The position numbers and the translations under genes are program-made. A stretch of DNA of 64,000 nucleotides from Porticoccaceae bacterium (GTDB taxonomy: Bacteria > Pseudomonadota > Gammaproteobacteria > Pseudomonadales > Porticoccaceae): the NCBI GenBank assembly GCA_021773435.1, contig JAJFKC010000014.1, forward strand, positions 30,289-94,288. Direction: 5' to 3'. The notes beneath the pieces were generated by a model. It searched no databases. It was not told where the DNA came from and worked only from the letters and a program-made list of their open reading frames with translations. Of the stretch, positions 53,967-63,579 are shown piece by piece (position 1 is the first letter of the stretch; each line of letters begins with the position of its first letter).

Positions 53967-55850
53967 ATGCCATCTATGTCCAGCCCCAGCCCTAACCCCA
54001 GCATCCAAACCGAGCCAGCCGCTATGCCTGGTCCGGAACCGTTATCGAGATCAAATTCTGAAACACAGCTAGACCCCGCGACTGGCGATACTGAAAAACC
54101 CCGATCAACCAGGCGCTCGTCAATCATGCACCTGATACGCTTAGTGGCACCCTACCGAATACGTTGGATCGGCGCCATTATCGCGCTACTTATTACCGCA
54201 GGTATTACTCTGAGTCTTGGTCAGGGCGTGCGCATAGTCATCGATGAAGGTTTCGTTGCTGGCTCCGTGAGCCAGTTACGTCAGGGCGTTTTTCTCTTGT
54301 TAATCTTGTCTGTGTTTATGGCGATGGGAACGTTTGTTCGATTTTATCTGGTGTCATGGTTGGGGGAACGGGTGAGTGCGGATATTCGTGCCGCAGTATT
54401 TAACAATGTGATTAATCTCAGCCCCGGTTACTTTGACGATAATCGCAGTGGCGAAATCATGTCTCGTCTGACCACCGATACGACCTTATTACAGACCATT
54501 GTCGGCAGCTCCTTCTCACTGGCTTTGCGCAGCTCGATTTCCACCCTGGGTGCTTTGATTATTCTTCTGATCACCAATCTAAAACTGACCCTGATTATTA
54601 TCGGCTGTGTGCCGGTTATATTAATGCCAATACTAATTTTTGGCCGGCGGGTCCGCAATCTGTCGAGGAGCAGCCAGGATTCCATTGCCAGCGTCGGCAC
54701 CTACGCAGGTGAAATTATTCAGCATATAAAAACCGTGCAAAGTTACACCCGGGAAGAATACGAAAAATTGGCCTTTGGTAAAGAGGTGGATCACGCCTTT
54801 GGTATCGCCAAACGCCGCATTTTTCAGCGCGCCATACTCATGGCAGCGGTGATACTGCTGGTGTTTGGCTCACTTGGTGGCATGCTTTGGGTCGGCGGCA
54901 ACGATGTTCTGGAAGGGACGATGACAGCCGGCGACCTGGGGGCATTCGTTTTCTATGCTCTACTAGTTGCCGTGGGCGTTGCCACTATGTCGGAGGTCTA
55001 TGGTGATCTTCAGCGGGCCGTGGGCGCAACAGATCGACTGGTCGACCTGATCACGACAAAAGCAACAATCAGCCCACCCGTTGATCCTGTTCGTGCGGTT
55101 GACGAATTACCCACACGTATTGAATTCAAAGCTGTGTCCTTTAGCTATCCGTCAAGGCCCCAGCAAAAAGCCCTGGACGATTTTTCGATCGATATAGAAG
55201 CGGGCAAAATCGTCGCGTTGGTCGGCCCATCGGGTGCAGGGAAATCAACCATTTTTGAATTGCTACAACGTTTTTATGATCCTCAATCTGGGGGTATTTA
55301 CCTGGGTGGAACAGATATTCGCGAGCTGACACCCCACGATCTTCGCCAACAATTAGGTGTGGTTTCGCAACACCCTGCCCTGTTCAGTGCCGACGTGACC
55401 CATAATATTCGTTACGGCAATCCAGATGCCACAGAGGAAGAAGTTCGAGCCGCAGCGCAAGCCGCCTATGCCGATGAGTTTATTGAGACACTGCCAGAGA
55501 GCTACGGTAGTTATTTGGGCGAACAGGGTGTGCGCTTGTCGGGCGGACAAAAGCAGCGTATCGCTATCGCAAGAGCCATCCTGAAAAACCCTCGCTTACT
55601 ATTACTCGACGAAGCGACCAGCGCACTGGATACCCACAGCGAGCAGCAGGTTCAGCTAGCCCTGGATAAATTAATGGAAAACCGTACCACACTGATTATC
55701 GCCCATCGGCTATCGACCATTCTTCACGCCGACCAAATTGTGGTGATGGATGGAGGCAAAGCGATTGCCAGAGGCACTCACCAGCAATTATTAAAAGACA
55801 GTGAACTTTATGCTCGCCTTGCCAACGCACAATTTCGTGACGAGGACTAG
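53967..55850 (+). CDS. ABC exporter, fused permease and ATPase
   Basis: A 627-residue protein. A Pro/Ser-rich N-terminal tail of about 50 residues precedes six membrane helices (about 60-350) and the nucleotide-binding domain. Walker A is GPSGAGKSTIFELL near 415, the signature RLSGGQKQRIAIARAIL near 520, and Walker B LLLLDEATSALD near 541. This is the MsbA/LmrA type, a homodimeric exporter of lipids or drugs; the substrate is unknown. It lies 129 bp downstream of the GNAT gene and ends 12 bp from the convergent dbpA. Confidence 0.93.
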   Translation: MPSMSSPSPNPSIQTEPAAMPGPEPLSRSNSETQLDPATGDTEKPRSTRRSSIMHLIRLVAPYRIRWIGAIIALLITAGITLSLGQGVRIVIDEGFVAGSVSQLRQGVFLLLILSVFMAMGTFVRFYLVSWLGERVSADIRAAVFNNVINLSPGYFDDNRSGEIMSRLTTDTTLLQTIVGSSFSLALRSSISTLGALIILLITNLKLTLIIIGCVPVILMPILIFGRRVRNLSRSSQDSIASVGTYAGEIIQHIKTVQSYTREEYEKLAFGKEVDHAFGIAKRRIFQRAILMAAVILLVFGSLGGMLWVGGNDVLEGTMTAGDLGAFVFYALLVAVGVATMSEVYGDLQRAVGATDRLVDLITTKATISPPVDPVRAVDELPTRIEFKAVSFSYPSRPQQKALDDFSIDIEAGKIVALVGPSGAGKSTIFELLQRFYDPQSGGIYLGGTDIRELTPHDLRQQLGVVSQHPALFSADVTHNIRYGNPDATEEEVRAAAQAAYADEFIETLPESYGSYLGEQGVRLSGGQKQRIAIARAILKNPRLLLLDEATSALDTHSEQQVQLALDKLMENRTTLIIAHRLSTILHADQIVVMDGGKAIARGTHQQLLKDSELYARLANAQFRDED

Positions 55851-55862
55851 GGCCGGGTAAAA

Positions 55863-57281
55863 CTAGCTTGTCACCTGTCTGGCGCGAAATGATCGGCCCT
55901 TTAATTTACCGCGATTTAACTTGTTAAGCGCCGTGTGTGCAGCATCACTACTTACAGCGACATAGGCACAGCGATCAAAAATACTGATTTTTCCCACGTC
56001 TTTACCTGTAATGCCTCCAGTGATACAAGAACCGTCTGCCCCACTACTATTACCCGTTAAAGCACCAAGAATATCACCGGGGCGTATCTTCTGCTTTTTG
56101 CCGCCATCAATTTGCAAGGTCGACATGGGCGGTTTATAAGCTGGCTGTTTTAATAAATTTATGGGCGGTAATAACTCCGTTTCAAGCATTTGCTCGAGGT
56201 ACTCAGCCAGCTTGTCGAGTTTATATTTTTCCCTGGCGCTGTATAGCGTAAAGGCGATACCCCGATCTCCGGCCCGCCCAGTCCGACCAATGCGATGCAC
56301 GTGGACTTCAGTTTCACGGCTCAATTGATAATTAATGACGGCATCTAGCTGCTTAATATCCAGCCCCCGTGCGGCAACATCGGTGGCGACCAATACCGAC
56401 ACACTTTTGTTGGAAAAACGCACCAGTGTTTCATCACGAACACGCTGCTCGAGATCACCATGCAAGGCCACGGCGCTAAAGCCGGCACTACTTAAGTCGT
56501 CTGCCACTTGCTGGGTTTCTCTCCGGGTATTACAAAACACTAAAGCAGAATCCGGACGATATTTTAACAATAATAATCTGAGAGCAATCACTCGCGAGTC
56601 GCACTCGTCTACATTAAAAAACGCCTGCCTAATGCTTTTGCTATCGTGTTTATCGGCGGATCTTACAACCATGGGCTCAGTCATAACCTGGCCTGCCATT
56701 GCTTCTATTGTGTCAGGATAGGTCGCACTGAACAGCATGGTTTGGCGCTGATCCGGCAGGTACTCGATTATGGCATCAAGACTCGCCTGAAAACCCATGT
56801 CGAGCATTCGGTCAGCCTCATCAAGGATAAATGTAGTGATGTTATTGAGCTTCAAAGAGCCCTTTCGCAGATGCTCTTCGACTCGCCCAGGGGTGCCAAC
56901 AATAATATGGGCACCGTGCTCCAGAGAACCAAGTTGGGGCCCGAAGGGCGTACCTCCACACAAAGTTAACACCTTTACATTGTGAATAGACCTTGCCAGG
57001 CGACGAAGCTCTTTCGCCACCTGATCAGCCAGTTCTCGAGTCGGGCACAACACCAGAGTTTGCACACGGAAAAACTTTACGCTCAACTTTTGCAGAAGGC
57101 CCAAACCAAAAGCAGCGGTTTTTCCCGATCCTGTCTTACTTTGAGCAATAACATCTTTACCTGCAAGAATATGGGGCAGGATTTGCGCCTGAATTGGTGT
57201 CATCGTCAGATAGCCTAAAGACGACAAATTCTTCAGTAAGGCTGAATCTAGCTCAAGCTTTGAAAAGGGTAATTCACTCAA
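55863..57281 (-). CDS. dbpA: ATP-dependent RNA helicase DbpA
   Basis: A 472-residue DEAD-box helicase. SLGYLTMTPIQAQILPHIL near residue 20 is the Q motif, GSGKTAAF near 52 is Walker A, DEADRMLDMGF near 155 is DEAD, and SAT near 186 and HRIGRTGRAGD near 325 follow. The C-terminal domain (about 390-472, KIRPGDILGALTGNSSGADG) is the DbpA RNA-binding domain that recognises hairpin 92 of 23S rRNA. The start is TTG; no ATG fits the family start. It is convergent with the exporter. Confidence 0.94.
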   Translation of the reverse strand: MSELPFSKLELDSALLKNLSSLGYLTMTPIQAQILPHILAGKDVIAQSKTGSGKTAAFGLGLLQKLSVKFFRVQTLVLCPTRELADQVAKELRRLARSIHNVKVLTLCGGTPFGPQLGSLEHGAHIIVGTPGRVEEHLRKGSLKLNNITTFILDEADRMLDMGFQASLDAIIEYLPDQRQTMLFSATYPDTIEAMAGQVMTEPMVVRSADKHDSKSIRQAFFNVDECDSRVIALRLLLLKYRPDSALVFCNTRRETQQVADDLSSAGFSAVALHGDLEQRVRDETLVRFSNKSVSVLVATDVAARGLDIKQLDAVINYQLSRETEVHVHRIGRTGRAGDRGIAFTLYSAREKYKLDKLAEYLEQMLETELLPPINLLKQPAYKPPMSTLQIDGGKKQKIRPGDILGALTGNSSGADGSCITGGITGKDVGKISIFDRCAYVAVSSDAAHTALNKLNRGKLKGRSFRARQVTS

Positions 57282-57399
57282 GATAACAATTCCGCGAACT
57301 TAAAATGGAGGAAAATATTTAGAATGACTATTCACCGCAATATTCCAGAATGGACCTCTCCGAATAAAAGGCATTCTAGAGTAGGAGACACTCCAGAAT

Positions 57400-57429
57400 A
57401 AAAAAAGGGCGAGACTTTTTGTCTCACCC
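57400..57429 (-). terminator. Intrinsic terminator of the cold-shock gene
   Basis: On the minus strand GGGTGAGAC-AAAAA-GTCTCGCCC forms a nine-base stem (one T-G pair) followed by seven T. It lies 93 nt beyond the cold-shock stop and upstream of dbpA, whose transcript therefore starts separately. Confidence 0.9.
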
Positions 57430-57522
57430 TTATTCAGCTAGTTTTCGCTCTAATTTTCAGCGATATCTAGCCTCGCTCTAGAAGCCTGCAGATTAAATCT
57501 GAAACAACGATTTAAGAGCTAC

Positions 57523-57729
57523 TTATACAGCTACGATATTCTCTGCCTGAGGCCCTTTCTGACCTTGGGTAACAGTAAACTCGACTTTTTGACCTTCGAT
57601 CAGCGTTTTAAAGCCGTCACCAACGATAGCGCTGAAGTGAGCAAAAACGTCTGGGCCAGACTCTTGTTCGATAAAACCAAAACCTTTAGCTTCGTTGAAC
57701 CATTTAACGGTGCCAGTAGTAGTAGACAT
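57523..57729 (-). CDS. Cold-shock protein, CspA family
   Basis: A 68-residue single OB-fold protein. [16 protein letters not shown] near residue 9 holds RNP1 and DVFAHFSAI near 27 holds RNP2, with the aromatic residues that stack on single-stranded RNA. It acts as an RNA chaperone. AGGAT lies eight bases upstream of the ATG. A strong promoter about 216 bp upstream and a long untranslated leader suggest cold-dependent control of mRNA structure, as in cspA. Confidence 0.95.
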   Translation of the reverse strand: MSTTTGTVKWFNEAKGFGFIEQESGPDVFAHFSAIVGDGFKTLIEGQKVEFTVTQGQKGPQAENIVAV

Positions 57730-57938
57730 AATGTGTATCCTATTTTCAATTGTGTAATTAAGATCTTGGCTTGTTTACGTGGCGTGTAATTTATTGGGTA
57801 TCCAACAAAATAAATCGCCAACCAATTAGCGCAGACCGGTTTGCCTAGAAGTGTTGCTATTACTTATGAGAACAGGACGAGGTACTAAAGACGTGACATC
57901 GAAATGGAGTGCATAAATATAGGACGTACTTTCAAGCC
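57730..57938 (-). other. Long untranslated leader of the cold-shock gene
   Basis: About 209 nt lie between the predicted start and the ATG, longer than the 159-nt cspA leader of Escherichia coli. The leader is AU-rich. I could not identify a convincing cold box, and no ORF in it is supported. The whole 342-bp gap to the SrmB-like gene is this leader, its promoter and about 100 bp of unassigned DNA. Confidence 0.6.
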
Positions 57939-57944
57939 CTGTCG

Positions 57945-57972
57945 ATTATATAGGTCTTAACACCCTAGTCAA
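57945..57972 (-). promoter_or_regulatory. Strong sigma-70 promoter for the cold-shock gene
   Basis: On the minus strand TTGACT (57967-57972) and a perfect TATAAT (57945-57950) are separated by 16 bp. This is the best promoter match in the window. The start would be near 57938. Confidence 0.85.
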
Positions 57973-58071
57973 CAAGTAATCCTGACAAATCATAGACATA
58001 GCGTATTCATCCCTGATCACCTTGAAAACACATCACCAACCTGGCGCTATAATCGAGATTCAATAGCGGCG

Positions 58072-59427
58072 TTATCGCGGTTTTTTCCTCAAGGGAGCGA
58101 AGCCATCACCACCCTTCGTGCTTTGCGTGGGAGAATCCGAACTGTGCTCAGTTTTGCTCGAAGAATCCGCCTTACGCTTACCTTTATTTTTTATTGTCCG
58201 CTGACGAGAAGCCCTTTTAGCAGCTGGCTTTTTGGTTTTTTTCCGGGTACCCGCTGCCTTGCCGTTGGTCTTAAGCTTTTTCGGGCCTTTATACTTAGCC
58301 TTGAGCGATTTAATGACCCGTCGTTCAAAAGACGCGCCTAAATAACGTTCAATACTAACCATCAAATTCCAGTCGTTGGCTGTAATAAACGATATGGCCA
58401 GGCCTCTTCGTCCGGCGCGACCGGTTCGACCAATACGATGGATATAATCATCGGCACTGCGCGGCAAATCAAAATTGAACACCATATCGATATCTTTAAC
58501 ATCCAGGCCACGAGCCGCAATATCGCTGGCAACCAGCACGCTGACCTTCCCTTCAGAAAACAAACTCACAACATGGTTGCGCTCTTCCTGAGTCATATCG
58601 CCATGCAAAACCCCGGTACGAAGCTGGTGGTATCGTAAAAAACCGCCTAATTGATCTGCCTGAATACGGGTGTTTGAAAACACCAGAGCTTTTTCATAAA
58701 CACTGTCTTGCAGCAGAGCAGCCAGCAGTTTTTCCTTATGGCTTTTATCGTCGGCAAGAATCACCTGTTGATGGATATCACCATGCTGACTACGTTCATT
58801 TCCTACCGAAACTTCCACCGTATCGCTGAGTATTTCTTTGGCGATATGATGAACTCCTGCATGTTGTAAGGTCGCAGATACCAGCAAAGTTTGTCGCTTA
58901 GAATTGCAGGTTTCGATGATGCTCAACACATCATCTCGAAAGCCCATATCGAGCATGCGATCTGCCTCATCGAGAATCAATATTTGCAGGCTGCCAAGAT
59001 CGGCACTGCCATCGCCCAACAATTCGACCAGACGACCCGGTGTTGAAACAACAAATTCTGGATTTTTCCGCAATATGGCTTGCTGGTATTTATAAGAATT
59101 ACCACCAGTAATCACGCCGCATTGCAGAGGTGTCCGCCCGGCAAGATCAGCAAAATGTTTGGCTACCTGTCGAGCTAGTTCGCGGGTCGGGACTAGTATT
59201 AAGACCAGCGTACCGGTGCCATCAGGATCTGAGTTATCGAGCACCCGTTGCACGCTGGGAATCAGATAAGCCAGTGTTTTACCGCTACCTGTTTCAGCGC
59301 TTACCAACAAATCTCGGCCGGATAATGCGATCGGTATCACCTCGGTTTGCACCGGCGTGGGCTTTGCCAGGTTCAGAGAATCCAGGCCCAGGCGCAGGCC
59401 GTGATTGAGGTCGATATCTTCTAACAC
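58072..59427 (-). CDS. DEAD-box RNA helicase, SrmB-like
   Basis: A 451-residue DEAD-box protein. The Q motif is PTPVQTEVIPIAL near residue 23, Walker A AETGSGKTLAYL near 43, DEADRMLDMGF near 153, SATLQ near 184 and HRIGRTGRAGRRGLA near 330. After the two RecA domains comes a very basic, Lys-rich tail (about 375-451) for RNA binding. Resemblance is closest to SrmB, which helps 50S assembly; RhlE-type is possible. The start is GTG with GAGG about ten bases upstream. With dbpA and the cold-shock gene it forms an RNA-remodelling neighbourhood. Confidence 0.9.
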   Translation of the reverse strand: MLEDIDLNHGLRLGLDSLNLAKPTPVQTEVIPIALSGRDLLVSAETGSGKTLAYLIPSVQRVLDNSDPDGTGTLVLILVPTRELARQVAKHFADLAGRTPLQCGVITGGNSYKYQQAILRKNPEFVVSTPGRLVELLGDGSADLGSLQILILDEADRMLDMGFRDDVLSIIETCNSKRQTLLVSATLQHAGVHHIAKEILSDTVEVSVGNERSQHGDIHQQVILADDKSHKEKLLAALLQDSVYEKALVFSNTRIQADQLGGFLRYHQLRTGVLHGDMTQEERNHVVSLFSEGKVSVLVASDIAARGLDVKDIDMVFNFDLPRSADDYIHRIGRTGRAGRRGLAISFITANDWNLMVSIERYLGASFERRVIKSLKAKYKGPKKLKTNGKAAGTRKKTKKPAAKRASRQRTIKNKGKRKADSSSKTEHSSDSPTQSTKGGDGFAPLRKKPR

Positions 59428-59681
59428 CGTCTATAAACCTCGCTCTAGCTCGTAATTGCTAGCATTAAATTATTATCTTAATCAGAAACCAGATTGCAAA
59501 ACTGCGGGCCAATCACGTCCACTCAAGACAGTCGACCGTCCAGGCAACGGGAGATCTGCCAGCGCATCGTGGTGGCTAAATTCTGGCTCCCAAAAACTTA
59601 AAAGCACCGCCACCCATTACGATGACGATGCTTTGTAATCACCTGCCAGAACCGGCGCGGGATAAGCTTCACATGGCTTCT

Positions 59682-61328
59682 TTAGCTCGCCAGGGAAAAG
59701 CCCTCATAGCCCTTGGCCACCACTTCTTCACACTCTTCGCGGTAGGTTTTAGTCCCTGCCAGATAAGGCATAAAGCCCTGTGGTTTACCATCAATATTAG
59801 AGCCGAGATACCATGAATTACAGGTTGGCGCAGTCATCATCGAGCCTTTTGCAGCTTCGTTGACATGCTCAACCCAGGCATCTTGAGCGGCTAATTCGGG
59901 CTCGATAGTTTTGATATTATTTTCCCGTAAATAGGCAATACAGTTATCGATCCATTCGACGTGTTGCTCGATAGAGTGGAGTACATTACTGACCACCGAT
60001 GGGCTACCAGGGCCCGTTGTGGTAAAGAAGTTGGGGAAGCCAGCACTTTGCAAACCCATGTACATACGAGGGCCGTTTTCCCATTGCTCGGACAATTGCA
60101 TGTTGTCGCGGCCACGAATATTCAATTTCTTGATGGTGCCAGTCATGGCGTCAAAGCCAGTAGCATAAACCAGCACATCAAACTCGTAGTGTTTGTCACT
60201 GGTGCGTATACCCGTTGCGGTAACTTCCTCCACCGGGGTTGCACGCAAGTCGACAATAGAAACATTGTCCTGTGTAAACGCGCCGTAATACTCAGTATCG
60301 ATAACTGGACGCTTACAGTGCAGCGGATAGTTTTTGGGTGACAACGCGTCGGCCTTTTGGTCATCGCCCAGAAACTCCTGCAAATATTCACAGTAGAGCT
60401 GACTGGCGATCTCATTGGCTTCAGCATTAAAGTAAGTATCGGCATACAGAGTCAGCACATTAATGCCAAAATCCTTAATTTCCTGCTTGCGCTGCTCCGG
60501 GGTGAGATCCATGATTTTTTTGCTGGGCCGAGGCTTTGGTGCCACATTGGGATCTTTTGGCTTTTTTGGACCTCGATAATTGCAGATACCCATTTCATTG
60601 TTGCGCTGTTGCTCACGAATGGAGTCGTAATCGACCTTCGCCTGGGCTAAAAATTTGGGGTTCATCGGCGCATTTTTTGCCGGGAATGTGTAAACAGGGC
60701 TACGCTGGAAGGCAATCAATTCTTTGGCTTGTTTCGCCATCACTGGAATGCTCTGAACGCCCGACGAACCACAACCGATCACAGCCACTCGCTTGCCAGT
60801 TAAATCAACACCGTCTTTCGGCCATTGCGCGGTGTGATAGACATCACCAGTGAATGCATCGGCGTTTTTGAAGCCTGGATAATTGGGCTCGTTCAGGCAT
60901 CCCGTCGCCATGATGCAGTAGGTACAGGTAAAAGTATCACCCTGATCAGTTTTGACTGTCCACAGATTTGCCGCTTCGTCGTAAACGGCATCCGTTACCT
61001 TGGTGTTAAATTTAATGTCTTTGCGCAGATCAAACTTGTCAGCGGTATAGTTCAGGTAGCTTTCAATTTCAGGCTGGCCTGCCATTACCTCGGTCCAGTC
61101 CCATTCCTGTTGCAGCTCTTTAGAGAAAGAATAGGAATACTCGATGATCGGTAAATCAGCCCGGCAACCGGGATATCGGTTCCAGTACCAGGCGCCGCCC
61201 ACGCCGGAGCCGGCTTCGATGGCCTGAATTTTTAAGCCCTGATCGTTCAGGCGTTTGATCATATACAGTCCCGCCATGCCGGTGCCGACGACAACTGCAT
61301 CTAGTACCTGTTCGTTAGATTTGCTCAT
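59682..61328 (-). CDS. Flavin-containing Baeyer-Villiger monooxygenase
   Basis: A 548-residue class B flavoprotein monooxygenase. The FAD site VVGTGMAGLYMIKRL near residue 13, the BVMO fingerprint FTGDVYHTAQWP near 163, and the NADPH site VAVIGCGSSGVQSIPVM near 184 are present. It inserts oxygen next to a ketone, giving an ester or lactone, with NADPH and O2. The substrate is unknown; steroid, cyclic and acetone-type ketones are handled by this family. The ATG has AGGAG six bases upstream. A promoter and an inverted repeat lie upstream. Confidence 0.93.
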   Translation of the reverse strand: MSKSNEQVLDAVVVGTGMAGLYMIKRLNDQGLKIQAIEAGSGVGGAWYWNRYPGCRADLPIIEYSYSFSKELQQEWDWTEVMAGQPEIESYLNYTADKFDLRKDIKFNTKVTDAVYDEAANLWTVKTDQGDTFTCTYCIMATGCLNEPNYPGFKNADAFTGDVYHTAQWPKDGVDLTGKRVAVIGCGSSGVQSIPVMAKQAKELIAFQRSPVYTFPAKNAPMNPKFLAQAKVDYDSIREQQRNNEMGICNYRGPKKPKDPNVAPKPRPSKKIMDLTPEQRKQEIKDFGINVLTLYADTYFNAEANEIASQLYCEYLQEFLGDDQKADALSPKNYPLHCKRPVIDTEYYGAFTQDNVSIVDLRATPVEEVTATGIRTSDKHYEFDVLVYATGFDAMTGTIKKLNIRGRDNMQLSEQWENGPRMYMGLQSAGFPNFFTTTGPGSPSVVSNVLHSIEQHVEWIDNCIAYLRENNIKTIEPELAAQDAWVEHVNEAAKGSMMTAPTCNSWYLGSNIDGKPQGFMPYLAGTKTYREECEEVVAKGYEGFSLAS

Positions 61329-61395
61329 ATTGTTCTCCTCCGTCCTAAAAAATCAACTCGGTGTATAAATTGTTTTGGTCAATTCACACGTACTA

Positions 61396-61411
61396 ATCTA
61401 TAAACATAGAT
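61396..61411. promoter_or_regulatory. Inverted repeat in the monooxygenase leader
   Basis: ATCTAT-AAAC-ATAGAT has perfect 6-bp arms. It lies about 20-35 nt downstream of the predicted start of the monooxygenase transcript, a position where a bound repressor would block elongation. Confidence 0.35.
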
Positions 61412-61437
61412 CGGATACCACTAAAAATCAGCCGTGC

Positions 61438-61466
61438 ATCATACCAAAGCAGTTTGCTTCTGTAAG
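61438..61466 (-). promoter_or_regulatory. Promoter for the monooxygenase gene
   Basis: On the minus strand CTTACA (61461-61466) and TATGAT (61438-61443) are 17 bp apart, and TGG precedes the -10 box as an extended -10. The start is near 61431, about 100 nt upstream of the ATG. Confidence 0.5.
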
Positions 61467-61577
61467 TCCCCTAGTATAAATCCCATTACTACTGATTTTT
61501 TGATATATCGCAATTACGTGGACTTTTGGCGTGGGATTATTTGCTGTCGGTTAGATGTGAATTCTGGCAGTTTCGCA

Positions 61578-62012
61578 TTACCGATCAGCGCTAAATCGCA
61601 ATTCCGCTCGCAAATGTTGATATTTCCACTCACCGTCGATCTTCACATAGTCATCGTCATAGCGGAGGGTCATCCAGACATTCTGCTTATCTTTGACAAA
61701 ATCCCAGGGCCCGACGATATACCAGGAGCCAGTCGCCCGATCGCCAGTTACGGTGATGATGGGATTCATAATATTGTGCTGTGAAAAACTAATTTGCTCT
61801 CGAAAACCACTAAACAAATCTCGAATCGCCTGATGACCCTGGGCAGTACCAAAATCGCCCCCTTCCCATATACCGTCTTCGGCAAATACCGACGCGATGC
61901 GATCAGGGTTATGCATATCGTCGCAAATATGGCAGTAGTGTGCCTTTAATTGCTTGATCGCCTCGATATCTTCAAGGCGGGTGATACGTGCTTCAAGCTC
62001 GGTTATATCCAT
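61578..62012 (-). CDS. SnoaL/NTF2-like protein
   Basis: A 144-residue protein with the cone-shaped SnoaL/NTF2-like fold. IKQLKAHYCHICDD near residue 20 (helix with Tyr and Asp), IASVFAEDGIWEGGDFGTAQG near 38 and GSWYIVGPWDF near 95 are family-like. Relatives act as isomerases, dehydratases or hydroxylating partners in steroid and aromatic metabolism. It lies between the BVMO and the flavoprotein gene, with 249 bp before the BVMO start. It may be part of a ketone-oxidation regulon. Confidence 0.82.
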   Translation of the reverse strand: MDITELEARITRLEDIEAIKQLKAHYCHICDDMHNPDRIASVFAEDGIWEGGDFGTAQGHQAIRDLFSGFREQISFSQHNIMNPIITVTGDRATGSWYIVGPWDFVKDKQNVWMTLRYDDDYVKIDGEWKYQHLRAELRFSADR

Positions 62013-62192
62013 GGTTGCGCGTCCTCAGTATTTTGCGATGGTTTTGTGCGCTTATTTAGGTGATTAATATTTCATTGGGCGTTATTTTTTTAAGCATTTC
62101 GAGCCAGCCGTTTTTAGTACGCCGCAACTATAATTAATTATTGGCGATGGATGGTAGGCAAGTCAAAACTCGGCAGAGGTAAATGCCCCTGA

Positions 62193-62239
62193 GCCACTTA
62201 GTGGCTGGTGGTTCAATAGTGAACATCCTAAACTAGGAT
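62193..62239. promoter_or_regulatory. Two inverted repeats between divergent SnoaL-like and flavoprotein genes
   Basis: AGCCAC-TTA-GTGGCT (62193-62207) and ATCCTA-AAC-TAGGAT (62225-62239) each have perfect 6-bp arms and a 3-bp centre. The second ends about 41 bp before the flavoprotein ATG. They may be operators, but 6-bp arms are short enough to occur by chance. Confidence 0.35.
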
Positions 62240-62280
62240 ACACCAATAAAGTCGTACCGCAATTCGAGCTGGAGAACTCT

Positions 62281-63471
62281 ATGGGCGAACACAAACCACC
62301 ACCGAATGGCAACGATCAGCAGCCATTGGCAATAGCCCACGCCTTCGGCTCCGCAATTCGGGAGCAGGCAAACAAGGCAGAACAAGATCGCCAATTGCCC
62401 GATCAATTGGCCCGCGAAATGGCTCGATCCGGCCTGCATAAGCTTGCCTCACCGAGTTATGCAAACGGCAGAGAATCTGACCCTCTCACCCAGATCAAAG
62501 TCATCGAAGCGGTCGCCGAGGCTGATGGCTCAACCGGCTGGAATTTAATGATCGGCATGGAGGTCCAGGGCTTTGCCGCTGCCGCTTTTCAACCCGAGCA
62601 AGCACTGGCCTTATTTGGCGACCCCGACATTATTCTCTGCGGCGCGCTCAACCCACAGGGTCGCGCAACACTTGAGGACGGCGGCCTGAGAGTCAACGGC
62701 TGCTGGCCAATGGCAAGCGGTTGCCACAACAGCGATTATTTTTGGGGACAATGTATTGTCGTTGACAGTGACGGAAAGTTCCTACGCGCGGAGTCCGGAC
62801 AAGTTCAGTTGAGGGAAGCCCTCGTCAATATTGGCGACGTAGAAGTTCTAGATACATGGCGATCATCAGGTATTTGTGGCTCGGGCAGTCACGACGTACA
62901 AATCACCGATCTATTTGTACCCACTGATCGCATCACAAAAGTCACCGAACAAAAACCTTATACCAGCACCTCGCTATTTCGTATTCCCCTCTACAGTCGG
63001 CTGGCCTATAACAAGTTTGCCGTCGCCTCGGGGATTGCCCGCGCGGCGATAAGCCATTTCAAAACACTGGCCTGTGAGAAAAAACCCCGTTCTACGACTG
63101 CGTTACTGTGTGAGCGACCGGACGCCCAACGGGCTATTGCCGAGGCCGAAACCTATTTGCGTTCAGCGCGTGCTTTTGTCTTTGAATCAGTGTCTGAAGT
63201 GTGGGCAGCGGTGACAGAAGGACGCCATGTCGAGAGTGAATCCAGGGCTTTGTTGCAACTGGCTTGCTCCGGCGGAGTTCAGTCAGCCTGCAAAGCAGTT
63301 GATGGTTTATACGCAGCAGCGGGTGTAAACGCGGTCTATAACCATAGTTTGCTGGGGCGATGTCGGCGTGATATTCATGTAGTACCCCAACACATTACCG
63401 TCTCACCGCAATGGACAGAGGCCGCTGGCCGAGTGCTATTTGGTCTGGCGTCTGAGGTGCCAATTCTTTAA
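62281..63471 (+). CDS. Acyl-CoA dehydrogenase-fold flavoprotein (HsaA/HpaB-type, group D)
   Basis: A 396-residue protein of the acyl-CoA dehydrogenase fold. It lacks the usual dehydrogenase active-site motifs but has GSTGWNLMIGMEVQGFAAA near residue 85, WRSSGICGSGSHDVQITDLFVP near 200 and a C-terminal domain ending GRCRRDIHVVPQHITVSP, the pattern of two-component flavin hydroxylases such as HsaA. Such enzymes use reduced flavin from a partner reductase to hydroxylate phenols or steroids. No reductase is nearby. GGAG lies six bases upstream of the ATG. Confidence 0.85.
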   Translation: MGEHKPPPNGNDQQPLAIAHAFGSAIREQANKAEQDRQLPDQLAREMARSGLHKLASPSYANGRESDPLTQIKVIEAVAEADGSTGWNLMIGMEVQGFAAAAFQPEQALALFGDPDIILCGALNPQGRATLEDGGLRVNGCWPMASGCHNSDYFWGQCIVVDSDGKFLRAESGQVQLREALVNIGDVEVLDTWRSSGICGSGSHDVQITDLFVPTDRITKVTEQKPYTSTSLFRIPLYSRLAYNKFAVASGIARAAISHFKTLACEKKPRSTTALLCERPDAQRAIAEAETYLRSARAFVFESVSEVWAAVTEGRHVESESRALLQLACSGGVQSACKAVDGLYAAAGVNAVYNHSLLGRCRRDIHVVPQHITVSPQWTEAAGRVLFGLASEVPIL

Positions 63472-63579
63472 AGCAGGTTATTTTTACTCATTTCTGGGGA
63501 ACCAAAATTCAACCGGACCTTACCACTTTTCAATTATCAGGCTTTAACTACCAAGCTCTAATGAATACGACAACACAAA

